Source: Holacanthus passer
Lineage: Eukaryota; Chordata; Actinopteri; Pomacanthidae
Reading direction: 5' to 3'
NCBI GenBank assembly: GCA_025331565.1
Contig: JAFREQ010000026.1
Location: 3,224,001-3,288,000, forward strand
DNA length: 64,000 nt
The position numbers and the translations under genes are program-made. Position 1 is the first letter of the stretch. Every line of letters begins with the position of its first letter. The notes under the pieces are model-generated. The model ran no database searches. It saw only the letters and a list, made by a program, of their open reading frames with translations, and was not told where the DNA came from. Shown piece after piece: positions 1 to 11,900 of this stretch.

Positions 1-679
1 TGCTCTCGCTGTCTTTGCTGGCAGTACAGTTGTACGTTTGTGCTGCAAAGTTGGCTGAAGGAGAGACGAGTTCAAATTCATTAATTATCAGTGATATGTC
101 CAATATCTTATACACAATATGTCAACAGTCTCAAGCTAAAAACAACACTCTTTTCTATTTGCCTGCTTCTCAAAGTGTCTTCTTTAAATTTAAATGTATT
201 GCTCATTTTCTTATTCAGACTAACCAGGGCTAAATGAAATAAAATGAAGACAGTGAGTCGTTGCATTGAAAGACCAGGTTTTATTATATAGCTAGTGGAG
301 AAGTTAGGAGAGACTCTAGTGACCTAAAGTAACCTATAGGGTCATAAATTGCATTTATTATTCTAAAAGTGTCAACAAAGTCAAAACAAATATGTATATA
401 TATAGGCAGATTTATTCATGTGAGAGTCTTCAGTTCAGGAGAACATGCAAACTGCACACTGAAAGTGAGGTGACAGCATCATAACCAATAAATAACATAG
501 ACATCTAGTGAACTCTCTATACCCTCTCTCTTGACTTTAGGACGGACACCACCACATCAGTATGTAAAGAATGGCTACAACCTTGCATGATAGCTCATTT
601 TGCTTGTGAGGAACAGGACTGTCACAGCAAGATACACCAACTGATTTTATGTACAAGTCTCCCTTTGTTTCACCCACAG
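1..679 (+). other. tubgcp4 intron 1 (partial)
   Basis: No coding exon is visible before the acceptor at 678-679. Exon 2 opens in phase 0 with the residues that follow the first human GCP4 exon, so this stretch is read as intron 1. The 72-codon open frame at 15-233 has no resemblance to GCP4 and is treated as chance. Confidence 0.7.
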
Positions 680-3600
680 GTGTCCCAGGACCTGCCCTTC
701 CTTCATCCCAGTGAGACCAGTGTCCTCAACCGCCTCTCTAAACTGGGCTCAGACTACATCCGCTTTACAGAGTTCATAGAACAACACACCGGCCATGTGC
801 ATCAGCAAGTGAGTCCTTATATACCATATAACTTATTTGAGATATTTAACTTTCAAACTTAAAATTTCAATTCTAAAATGACAGTTTAGAGATACACCCT
901 TTTAGGAATCCTTATTATTCAGTTAATGTAATTTTTTCCAAAACCAAGTAGTATTTTTGCTTTTGCTGTTACTGTAGTATTGTTATTTCAGAAAGATATA
1001 CAGACGCACAGTTTGTTAAAGAGTACCATACATTTCTCTCAACAATTTGCTCTTTAGGAACATCACACGAACCAGCCCAACCAGACGGGACTTCATGGAA
1101 TTTACTTGCGGGCTTTCTGCACAGGTCTGGACTCCATGCTGCAGCCGTACAGACAGGCCCTGCTCGACCTTGAACAAGAGGTAAAATGATGACACAGCCA
1201 ACAAAAATAAATGGTGAAGCATGTGACAGGATGCTCATTTAACTTGTGTGTATGTTTCAGTTCCTTGGAGATCCACATCTGACAATATCTCATGTGAATT
1301 ATAAGCTTGATCAGGTAAAACATTAATGAAACGTCTAAAGAGATAATTTTAAGATTTTTGCAAGTTGAAAATACACTAAAGAAACTCACACTGGAAAGTC
1401 TTTGTACAGTTAAACATATCTGTTTGTCTAACACTGCATTCTTTCTTTGTTAAGTTCCAGTTGCTGTTTCCTTCGGTGATGGTGGTGGTAGAGACTATAA
1501 AATCACAGAAGGTAAGGACATAGTTCATCAGGATATGTAAGTTCAGGGTGGAGCACAATGCTGCGGGTGTTGCAGATGATTAGAAAGGGAGAAATTGTTC
1601 AACTGAAAAAGATTATGACGGGCCTCCATTTCACCAGAAAGCTTCTAAAACTAAAGAATAAATTTAGCAAAGATGTCAGGGTTGCATGTAATTGCATGGT
1701 CCCTGGTTGAAGCACAAACCAGATTCCTTTCTTGCACGTAGCAGTAAATAAAAACACAATAAGATACCTTTGGATAAATTGCCAGATAAATTATGACTCT
1801 TGACTATATTTGCATGAAGGTCGTTGACCGAAACACACACTGATACACAATTTATTGTGCCCAAATTCTCTCAGTACATTTAATGCAAATTAAATGAACA
1901 GCAAAACTGATGGAAACATGATGTAAAAGCTGAGGCAGTACTGTGGGAGCTCCTTGAAGAAAGTGGCTAGAAAACTGGATCTGTTTATCTGGAGTAACAG
2001 CTGGGTGACAGACCTGATGTACACTTTGTCTTGTCAGATCCATGGCTGTCAGATCCTGGAGACGGTGTACAAGCACAGCTGTGGGGGGCTTCCTCCTGTG
2101 CGCATGGCCTTAGAAAAGTAAGTCAGCTCCCATTGGGAAAGACCTTAATCCAATAATAATCCTTTTTTTTTTTTTTTTTTTTTTTTAAGAAAGAAAAGCA
2201 CAGAAGTTGAAACTAGACTAACCTGTCAGCAAACAACAGAATAAGAAGTAGAGTAAATGGCTGTTCATTCCCTTGATGTCATTTTTATACATAGTTTTCA
2301 TTCAGGTGTTGGTTCTGATGATTTACACAAGTCATGATTGACATCCCATTCCATCGTTGAGTTAAATTAACTCTGCCCCACATGATTTCTTATTTTGGAG
2401 CATCACTCCAAATGAGGGAAAGGTTACTGGGTACTAATGGACAACGCTTAAATATAGTGTATGACTGATTCTTGCTTTTTGTAAAATTACTTTTATGATT
2501 TACCATCTCACGCTAAGATACAAAGTGTGTGTATTTCTGTTGTTGTTGATCTTTGTACATTCTGCAGGATTCTTGCTGTGTGCCATGGTGTCATGTACAA
2601 GCAGCTAGCAGCTTGGATGCTGCATGGATTGCTGCTGGACCAAAGCGAGGAGTTTTTTGTGAAGCAGGGGCCCAGTGCAGGAGGAGCTGCTGCCAACCAG
2701 GAGGAGGAGGAGGAGGACCTGGGGCTGGGAGGCTTGAGCGGGAAACAGCTCCGAGAACTGCAGGACCTGGTGAGAACTGGCCCACATCCACCACTGGACA
2801 AGAGCTCAGTACATGTTTCTTGATTATGTCCTGCTGTGTTGTGGTGCAGAGGCTGATCGAGGAGGAGAACATGTTGGCGCCGTCTCTGCAGCAGTTCTCC
2901 CTGAGAACAGAGATGCTGCCTTCTTACATTCCCATCAGAGTGGCTGAGAAGATTCTCTTCGTTGGAGAATCTGTCCAGATGTTTGAAAACCACAACCACA
3001 GCCCATCTAGAGCTGGTACTCTAGTAGTTTGATCTAAGTGAAGTCTTGCACAAGCATCCTCTCAACCTTTCTCTTTATATCACTTGGAGAATACAACACA
3101 TTGTGGCTTTGTTGGTTTTTAGGCTCCATACTGAAGCACCAGGAGGACATGTTTGCCGCAGAGTTGCACAGACTCAAACAGCAACCCCTTTTCAGCCTGG
3201 TAGACTTTGAGAATTTGATTGATCGCATCAGGAGCACAGTGGCAGAGGTGAGCTCATACACTATTATTATTTTCATCTTTCTACTAAATAACATTCAAGA
3301 TCAGCTGCCGCACTCACTATGACAAATTTTAAAATGTGACAATGTTTCGAACTTGCAGCATCTCTGGACGTTGATGGTGGAGGAGTCAGATCTGCTCGAA
3401 CAGCTCAAGGTCTGTATTGGTTGGTTGGATCATTTGGCTTGGTTCTGGATCATAAATCATAAAGTGCAAAATGAGCAGTGTTGATGTTTGTATTTGCTTC
3501 CAGATTATTAAGGATTTCTACTTGCTGGGTCGTGGCGAGCTCTACCAGGTTTTTATCGACCTTGCGCAGCACATGCTGAAGACTCCTCCAACAGCCGTCA

Positions 3601-6162
3601 CTGAGCACGGTAAAATTTGAGATGTAAACCTGACTGAGATCTGTAAAGTATTTTTTCTCTGGTTCATAGTTCAGTTGTTACATTGGACAGAATGCTTGTG
3701 TAGCTGTGGCTGCTCCAACATTCCCAACCGAAACAACTGGTGACCACAACAGGGTGTAGAGTCATTCATGCTTCCTCGCATGTTCCGTCACATACTAATG
3801 TTTATCTAATATGGAGATAAAATGACAAAAGAAATCTTAATCAATATGAGTCAGTTGCAGATTTGTGGCCAAAAAGTTGGATTTGCAACATGATTAGGTG
3901 AAGGTCACGGTCGTCTTGCAGTTTCTATTTCATGTGTTTGTATTCAGGAATTCTAAACTACTTATGGGGACGGTTGTCATAAACAGAACTGCGTATATTT
4001 TAATGTCTCGTTTTCTGTTCCACAGACGTAAACGTGGCCTTTCAGCAAGCGGCTCATAAGGTGCTGCTGGATGACGACAACCTCCTGCCTCTGCTGCACC
4101 TCACTGTGGACTATCAGGGCAAAGACAGCAAAGGTGAGCTGCTGACTGTATGTGTTCATCTTATAAAAGCGAATTAGGAGACTGTCAGAGAAAAACCTTT
4201 GTAGAAACCTTTTTACTTTGAGAAGATGCTCTCTTTTTTTTTTTTTTTTTTTTTGGTGTTTAGCGCCACCCAGTGGTTTTATGATCAGTTACAAAATAAA
4301 GACAAGCTCTTATGTACAGTTTTGACTAAACTGTAAACTTCTAGCTAGTGTTCAAACAGTTATTTGATTAGTCAATTTAGAGGAATTTAATCAACAATTT
4401 TACAATTACATATTAAATATTTGAGGATTTGTTGTTTTTGTCTGGTCTATTGTAAATTGAAATATCTTTTTGGACTGTGGGTTTTATGGACTAGACTATG
4501 AATCAGCTACTTGTAAAAATAATTAGATAATGGAAATAATCATTCGCAGCCCCAGGTCAACACACACTATGTTGCAGCTTATGGGCTCAAGTGTGATCAG
4601 TTTGCATTAGAACAAATACTTCGAACCAGGCATCTGTTATTACAGAATCAAACCAAAGCCTTCAGGTAGTGAATTCTCCCCACACACACTGTGGAAGGTA
4701 ACTGTCAGACTCACTTCATGCTGTTCAGTGAGGCACAAGATTCATCCCGAGTGCTCATTCAACTGATCCAAGAGCAGTTAACGCTTATTGTAACTGTTTT
4801 CCAGAGGCGACAGGCCAAAGAGATGGAGCCACTCCTCCACAGGACACCTCCCCTCGTGAGGTCCCTCCCACAGGCTGGGCGGCTCTTGGTCTCACCTACA
4901 AGGTCCAGTGGCCGCTGCACATCCTCTTCACTCCTGCTGTCTTGGAGAAGTCTGTACTCATTTGGCACATTATCGCAGCATTCATTCAGTTCTGTGTAGT
5001 ACCGCTGGTGAGCGTCCTCTCCTCTTCTCTGTGCTCAGGTACAACGTTGTGTTCAGGTACCTGCTGAGTGTGCGGCGGGTGCAGTCGCAGCTGCAGCACT
5101 GCTGGGCTCTGCAGATGCAGAGGAAACACCTCAAGTCCAGCCAGACAGATGCTGTGAAGTGGAGACTCCGCAATCACATGGCGTTCTTGATCGACAACCT
5201 GCAGTATTACTTACAGGTAAAAATACTACAGTGAAAGAGGCACCAGATGTATCAATGTGTATGCATGCACATTTCCCACAAACCAGTTTTTAGAAAAACA
5301 GATGTTCATCTGGCACTGTAAACCAAGAGTACATGAGGTTTTTTAATGGCAATCAGAGACCCCTGTGATTGCAGTGGTGCATCTTAGCTGAGTTGTTTTC
5401 CTGTTGTTTGTGTCCAGGTGGATGTGCTGGAGTCTCAGTTCTCTCAGCTGCTTCAACAGATCAACTCCACCAGAGACTTCGAGAGCATCCGACTGGCCCA
5501 CGACCACTTCCTCAGTAACCTGCTCGCTCAATCCTTCATCCTCCTGAAGCCGGTACAAATCACTCAGATCATCACTCAGATCATCACTCAGATCATGTTG
5601 GAACTTCATTAGCTGCTAAAATTCACCCATTTTTTCAGACTGTTCACTAAATAAAAAAGTTCTGTCCTGTGCTCAGGTGTTCCACTGTCTGAACGAAATC
5701 CTCGAGCTGTGTCACAACTTCTGCTCGCTGGTCAGTCAGAGTGTGGTTCCACTGGACGAGAGGGGAACTGCTCAGCTGGACATCCTGGTCAAGGTAGACT
5801 CGCTCATCTCCTTATTTGTCTTATGTTGGAGGATGTCAATATACGTTTTGTAATACCATGTTCAAATTTCAGGGCTTCAGACGTCAGTCCTCCTTACTGT
5901 TTAAAATCCTTTCGAGCGTGAGGAACCATCAGATAAACTCTGATCTGGCTCAGCTGTTACTGCGACTGGACTACAACAAATACTACACGCAGGCTGGAGG
6001 AACCCTGGGCAGGTAGGACACACGGTATAAACCTAATCCATTATTTTAGGATAAAATGTCCAGCTGCAGAAAATTCATGATACCCGACACATTGATTAGA
6101 AACAGTTATCAAACAGAGCTATCGTTAATCCAAAAATTCAAATTTTTCTTTTTAGTGTTTAA
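680..6162 (+). CDS. tubgcp4: tubgcp4, gamma-tubulin complex component 4 (5'-partial, coding exons 2-18)
   Basis: GCP4 is a subunit of the gamma-tubulin ring complex that nucleates microtubules at centrosomes; it has the GRIP1 (N-terminal) and GRIP2 (gamma-tubulin-binding) halves of the GCP family. Coding exons read 680-808, 1058-1180, 1261-1314, 1455-1511, 2038-2117, 2568-2769, 2850-3015, 3123-3247, 3359-3409, 3504-3609, 4026-4133, 4805-4949, 5039-5216, 5418-5552, 5677-5793, 5873-6012, 6156-6162. All junctions are GT..AG and phase-compatible, giving 640 codons plus stop. The roughly 26 residues of exon 1 lie left of the window, so the full length would be about 666 aa, close to human (667). 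Near-identical blocks include VSQDLPFLHPSETSVLNRL, GRGELYQ and the ring-subunit C-terminus LLRLDYNKYYTQAGG. Exon 7 contains a short acidic loop (EEEEED). The last exon supplies only seven coding bases, so the protein ends TLGSV instead of the human TLGSFGM. Identity is very secure from family knowledge. Confidence 0.97.
2163..2186. repeat. poly(T) tract in tubgcp4 intron 6
   Basis: An uninterrupted run of 24 T lies just downstream of the exon-6 donor. A second run of 21 T is at 4234-4254 in intron 12. They are simple homopolymers, likely length-polymorphic. Confidence 0.95.
4344..4553 (+). mobile_element. degenerate hAT-like non-autonomous element (family A), tubgcp4 intron 12
   Basis: The block begins with a gattagtca-type stretch and ends with aataatcattcgcagccc. 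This matches the layout of the very abundant teleost repeat that starts like gctgaaacgattagtcgatt and ends in a complementary aataatcg...ttgcagccc stretch. Related copies occur at 17950-18260, 18280-18480, 39030-39270, 44045-44400, 44555-44735 and 50560-50800. Family assignment is from memory of teleost repeats and not searched. Confidence 0.5.
5559..5594. repeat. 12-bp tandem repeat, three copies, after the exon-15 donor
   Basis: Unit atcactcagatc is repeated three times head to tail, beginning seven bases after the exon 15 end, inside intron 15 of tubgcp4. Confidence 0.85.
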
Positions 6163-6975
6163 GAAGAGAACAAAGGATTAAGATTTGGAGACATGTCCAT
6201 CTCTGCTAAACTCTCCCAGTGAACAGAAGAAACTCCCATCTGTCTCGTCCTTTGCTTTTGCCTTAACTAAGAAACTGTTAGTGTGGCATGCCTGTTAGAA
6301 TTATCTTTAAAGGGTTAGTTCAAAATTGTACACTCAATTCCTCCCTCACCTCTAGTGGAATCTTGCCATGCAGATAGTTTTCAGTGGTTGGGATTTTGTT
6401 TGTGGCTCACAGCACTGAAAAATGAAAATCTGAGAAGCCCAGCTCAACTGAGCAAACTGAACCACGCTGAGGAAGCTTTGAACTAAAGTGATCAGACTAA
6501 TTCAAGACTGGTTGAAAAACTGTTTTAAGCAAGAGTTCAACATTTTGGGAAATGCTCTTAGTTGCTTTCTTGCAGAAAGATAAGCTGAAGATCGATACCA
6601 CTCTTACATCTGTCTGTGAAATATGAAGCTACAGAGGTCAATCAATCTTCTCTCTCAGTAAGACAGTGAATAAGCGCATTTCCCAAAATGTCAAAACTAT
6701 TTCTATGAAGTGCTTCAGTCGTCTGCTGTTGAATTTTTCAATACATTTAATACTGTGATTACAAAAAAATTTGCTCCCACTGTGTCGGGCTCGAAGCATC
6801 TTAGAAGACACAGCTGACACTATCTGCAAGGTGAAACACCACTACAATCAAATTGGCAATGTTTTCTGTGGATTGGTGATCGGACCCTTTTGGCTCAATG
6901 TCTTTGTATAAAACTGTAAATATTAAAACCTTGTATATAACATCTGTAGAGAAAATAAACTTAAATCAGTAAAAA
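6163..6975 (+). other. tubgcp4: tubgcp4 3'UTR containing inserted repeat material
   Basis: From the stop to the AATAAA at 6954-6959. The segment around 6300-6680 resembles two common teleost interspersed repeats (one opening aagggttagttcaaa, one with caacattttgggaaatgctc and gataccactcttac), so most of the UTR seems to be repeat-derived. The cleavage site itself is inferred. Confidence 0.6.
6954..6959 (+). terminator. tubgcp4: tubgcp4 poly(A) signal AATAAA
   Basis: Canonical hexamer about 790 bp after the stop and the last good signal before the opposing tp53bp1 3' end. Cleavage would be expected about 10-30 bp downstream. Confidence 0.8.
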
Positions 6976-6992
6976 TGAAACAAGGGTCACAA

Positions 6993-6998
6993 TTTATT
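6993..6998 (-). terminator. tp53bp1: tp53bp1 poly(A) signal AATAAA (minus strand)
   Basis: TTTATT on the plus strand reads AATAAA on the minus strand, about 107 bp after the tp53bp1 stop codon. The inferred cleavage site (about 6965-6985) coincides with that of the convergent tubgcp4. Confidence 0.8.
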
Positions 6999-7104
6999 AT
7001 TCCATAAAAACAGACAGGATAAAGTTATGTACAGCGGAGCATGCAACAGAACTAATGCTGAACATTTAACATGGTCGAAGGCATTTTGCATGTGTGGAGT
7101 CAGA

Positions 7105-8987
7105 TTATGAGGACGAGTAGTCGTGGCGATACTGAGGCTTGATATGGAAACCCAGGCGCTCGCCGCAGATGACGCTCTGGATGAGCCACTCTGGAGACAC
7201 CAGCGGGACTTCCTGTGATGTCACATTTTTCTCTACCAATGGTGGACAGGCATGGTCTGTCACCACAACATCATACTTGCCAGCAGGAATGTCTGCAGAT
7301 GGACGGAAGAACAAACTGTCAACGACAAGGTTCCAGTGTAATTTTTCCACAGAGCTCAATATTTTGGATGTCATGTGGAGGATTCTGTACCTGAACTGTC
7401 CTTGTCTGCCTGGAAGTGTCGCACAGAGGAACCTCCACCCATGGTGATGAGCTGGGCCCAGAGCTCCACTGGCTTCTCAAACACCAGAAGGACCCGCAGA
7501 GACTTGAACGGGCTGCAGCGAGGATGCCTGATTCCAGAGGAAAATATACACAGACAGGTGAATTAAAGGAAAACCAACACGACATGTCTCATACATCTTT
7601 CAAAAAGTTGAAAAGTATTTATGTTTTTTTTTGATTAAGAGAGGGATTAAGGTTAATAATCAATGTAACAAAGAGAAAACATTTTGATCCAAATGGTCAC
7701 AAGAGTCTTTGAGGATTCTGGAAATCAGCAAATGTTGTTTAACAACCTTCTGGGTCTTTATAGACTGATGGCTTTATCTTTCAGAAAAGCAAAAGCTGAG
7801 CTCTCTGACTTGAATGATAATACAACCCTAGATGCTCTCCACCAAATCCAGCCAGTGAAACCCAGAGAATGAAAAGCAGCATAAGGCGGAGCTTCATCTT
7901 ACCATTCTATGATGGCGTCGTCTTGCCCCACGCCCGCAGGCAGCAGGTAGTTCCTGTAGTTGAGCAGCTTGTTGTCTTTGCAGCAGTCTCGCACCCAGAT
8001 GTGAGACACACACGGCACACCGCTGGCCAAACACAGCAGGTACTTTCTTGTACGACAGTGCTGGTCTGCAATGAGCAGGCTCTGGTAAGCTGCCTTACAC
8101 TGAAGAGGGAAGCAGACAGAAAAGAAAAGCTGAGTACAAACCTGCTTTGTTCATATACTGCAGCTCGAGCTGTGCTTTTACATGATATTCATCCCCAGGG
8201 ACGAGTGGATTAAAGACCATGAGAACACAACTTAATATGTAATGAGAGCTGCATGAATGTGAAAGCAAGGGAATAATAATACTTGGAGTAACATTTGATG
8301 ACAATATTGACTAAAATAATTTTGATAAATATGAATGAAAATAGATCTGAAAATGACAAGTGTAGCACATTGTGTCACATACAGGCATGTTTAGCTCTTG
8401 ATTAAGATTTGCAGACTGAAAGCAGAGGAACTTTAAAAGTTACAAGTTCTACAATTATATGTAAAAAAAAAAAAAAAAGTTAAAATGACCCAGAATAATT
8501 CAGGGTTATAAAACACTGGAGACAATAATTATAACTGAGATCTTTTTTGGTTTTTCTTCACAAGAACTTAGAGGTTTTATAGTTATGTTTTCAGAGCACT
8601 CACCTGTTCTTCATTGAAGTCTGGCAGGATGAAGCCTCCACCCGTCTGCAGCTGGGACTCTGTGTATGCTTTGTTATACGGACCCGTCTGCACGTAATCT
8701 GTTGAAAGAAATACTGACCATAATTATCAATCCTACAACTGTTAAAGGAAGCTGGTCGGCGTGCACGATAATCCTCATTCTGTCGTCGCCTGCCTCACCC
8801 TCCTCTTCATCGCTGGTGATCTTGTTGGTCAGCCGGTCGCTCTCGGACGAGCCAGTCAGCATGAAGGCGAAGCCCATGAAGAGAGACGCGTTCTGGGGCA
8901 GCGGTCCGTGACTCTCTGCCACATCGCAGGACTGACCGGGGTGATCTGTGCCGCTGCCAGAGGTGTTACACACACCGACCCGCTGAC
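7105..8987 (-). other. tp53bp1: tp53bp1 exons 24-28: tandem BRCT domains
   Basis: Residues about 1498-1740. Exon 24 carries GPLPQNASLFMGFAFMLT; exon 25 PYNKAYTESQLQTGGGFI; exon 26 AYQSLLIADQHCRTRKYL and CVSHIWVRDCCKDN; exon 27 SPFKSLRVLLVFEKP; exon 28 KYDVVVTDHACPP and the C-terminal VSPEWLIQSVICGERLGF, ending HDYSSS. Both BRCT signature tryptophans (HIWVRD and PEWLIQ) are present. In mammals this module binds p53 and gamma-H2AX and contributes to heterochromatin break repair. Confidence 0.95.
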
Positions 8988-11900
8988 CTGGAGAGGGAAG
9001 AGACCGTAAGTGTTGGAATTAGATAAAATGACAGCTGGGACTTTAAAAAGGTTTTTTTTCACCCAAATAACATTTTCTTTCTCACCTTCAGTGAAGTCTG
9101 TCCCTGCAGATTATCTCTGTTTTATCTGCTGATTTCTGAAAGACTTCCTATTAAAGTTGCTGACTGCAAGATGCAGAGTAACAGGAACACTGTTTCTGGG
9201 AAAAGATGGTGCTGTTCTTGCTGAAAGTCAGGACAGATATAACCTGCATGGCTCCATAAAACTAGAGGCAAGTCTGTTAATTGGGCTGAACCAACCTTTT
9301 GAGCATCAAATATATACTGGATATATGAAAATGATTTTAAAATCAAAAACACCTGTGACTTTAGAGAAACACACATTTCATCTTCCCTCCACCTGTGACC
9401 ACCACCGTGCGAATACTGGAGTATGTTATTAATTACCAGGTCAGCTTCAGCAGCAGGCAGCAGCAGAGGATGGACACTGACCACATGAAGGTGTAAATGC
9501 TTTAGTTATGTTCAGTACAAAAACCAAACATTACTGACTCCAGATGACACAAGAAGAAAATCTGATGATCACTTGATTCAGTCAGCTGTAATATTCTTGT
9601 AAGTGAATTATGACATGAGATTTAAAAATGTCACATGTAAACAACAGGTTCTAAAAAACATTTAAAAAATTGCCATTACATCTGAAAAGTTCTCACCGAC
9701 CCTGATGACGAATTAAAACCTTAAATATGTTATATCAAAATCCATTAGCATGAGAATACAATATGTTCAAATTCTAAAAAATCTAAAACTAAATTAGCCA
9801 AGTTTTAATGACATAGAAGCTTAATTTTGAAGTTTGTCTGTTAAAAAGAAAATATAAAAACAAAATCAATTAGTTCGAAGAAAGAAAAACCTGGTGAGGA
9901 ACAACCCTGAGTTTCTTGTGTTAAAAACAGGGGAAAGAACTCCTGAGATAAAAAGCCCCCTGTCCCTCTCTGTTCAGATGCAGTCATGGTTTTGGTGAGC
10001 GGGGCTCCGTACCGGCTCTGGCGCCCGGGCCCCTGCGGCCTCTCTTGGCCGGCGTCCTACCATCCTCGGTGGTCATCAGCTTCCTCTTGCCGGAGGGGCC
10101 GGGGGTTCGGGGGCTGCTGGAGGAGCTGCGGTTGGGAGTGTTGTCACCACCGGGGCCTCCTCTGCGCCTCCTCTTCCCCTCCACCAGGTTATCTACGAAG
10201 AACAATAACAGCAGCTTTTCATTAAAGAACCAGATGTATAACAAGACACTTTCTCTAAATGTCATCTAAGTGTAAATTTGTTAATACTAATACTCTCTGT
10301 TTATATTGTTTAGTGCCTGTATTATTTAACTGCTCTAATGTCTTTGCTGCTGGACAACGTGAATTTCCCCACTGAGGGACGATTAAAGGAATATCTTATC
10401 TCTCACACAGGGGTCTGGTAAAGACTTTACAGATATAAACATGTCAGAAAACACTTTCAATTAAAAATACATTAAACATTTTTTTTTTTAAAGTATGTCT
10501 GTGTGTGTGTGTGTGTGTGTCTGCATCTGTGGCGGTCTCACCGAGGCTGATGTCGGAGGCCTTGGTCAGGGGAGTGGACGGCTCGTAGGGCCCGAGGCTG
10601 TGCTGCTCCCTCAGCTTGTTTCCCTGCTCCAGGGACAGGATGACGGCCGTCCTGTTGTACCACTGTCTCTGGCCGTCCTTCTCCACGCTGTAGAACAGCT
10701 CCTGCCCCTCTGTTTTATGGCCTCTGACGACACCTGCACAGACACAAGAGACAGATTATCAGGATGTTTGGTTTCAGACTAAATATGAATATTCGTTTTT
10801 TGATATTAGTCTTTGATAAAATGAAGCAGACCAATGGACAGCAGAGACATGAATATGATGCCAAAGTGATTTAACAGGTTTCTACAAACTGTGAGAACTT
10901 CTCAACACTGATACTGACAGCTGCTGCACACCGAGTATCAAAAATTGGACTGCACCTAAAACTTTTTAATTATTGCCAGTGCAGCAGAGGCTCATCCGTC
11001 TCCTCTTGTGAACATCATGAATATTTTTTGCTGACAAAAATCTGTCAAATTGAACAGAATATCAGTTATCAGCATCATCAATGCAAAACTATCTGTGCTC
11101 ATCATTGAGCTCAGAGGCCGTTTTGACCCCTGAACCTGCATCCCACACACTCCACCTGTTCTCCCTCACCTATGCTGAAGTACTCGTCCTCCAGCAGAGC
11201 GGTGACCTCTGTCTCCAGGGGAATGGGATCACACAGCAGGATGTCCTTCCCCGCCACCTCGCACTCGTAGCCATCATCGAACCTCAGGCGGAATCTCCCC
11301 TCGCCGGCGTCTTTGATGATGCGGCCCGAGTAGAAGTAGCCGTTGGACGACCACTTGGCCACCACCCGCAGGCCGACGAAGCTGCTCCCGGCCGAGCTCG
11401 CCTCGTCCGGCGACGACCTGAGGGAGTCGGAGTGGCTGGGGAGCTCAGCGTCTGTGGGGCTGAGGGGGAGGCGTGGGGGGAGCATGTGGGCGTAGGGCTC
11501 GTCCTCTGACGAGGACTGTGGCTGACCGTGAGCGCCGATCCTCTGCAGGGAGCCAACACCACCTCTCCTTAGAGGGACAAGCAGAGTCTGTTAAAGGGTT
11601 CCTGTTGGAAGAATTCACTTTTTCCTCAACATCTACATATTTTTAGATATAAAATGGTTGAATCCCAGGAAATGTGTCATAACTGGAAAATGTCTTGATT
11701 GGCCACTTTTACTACACAACTGCTAAAGAGGTCAGGTCAGCTGGTTCACCCCAACAGAATTATTTGTTATACAGTCAGTTAGTGCTCTGCATGTTCTGAC
11801 TACTAATTCTTTCAATAAACATCCTTTTGCTTTCATCACAGCATCACAGCAGGGCTGGATTTTATATTTGAAATTTGTTGGACATTTTGAAACTGTTACA

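Noticed and set aside
587..862. 91-codon ORF around tubgcp4 exon 2 as an independent protein or as the gene start
   Set aside because: Only 680-808 is coding; the preceding Met-containing part is intron sequence before a clear acceptor, and the following part runs past the donor.
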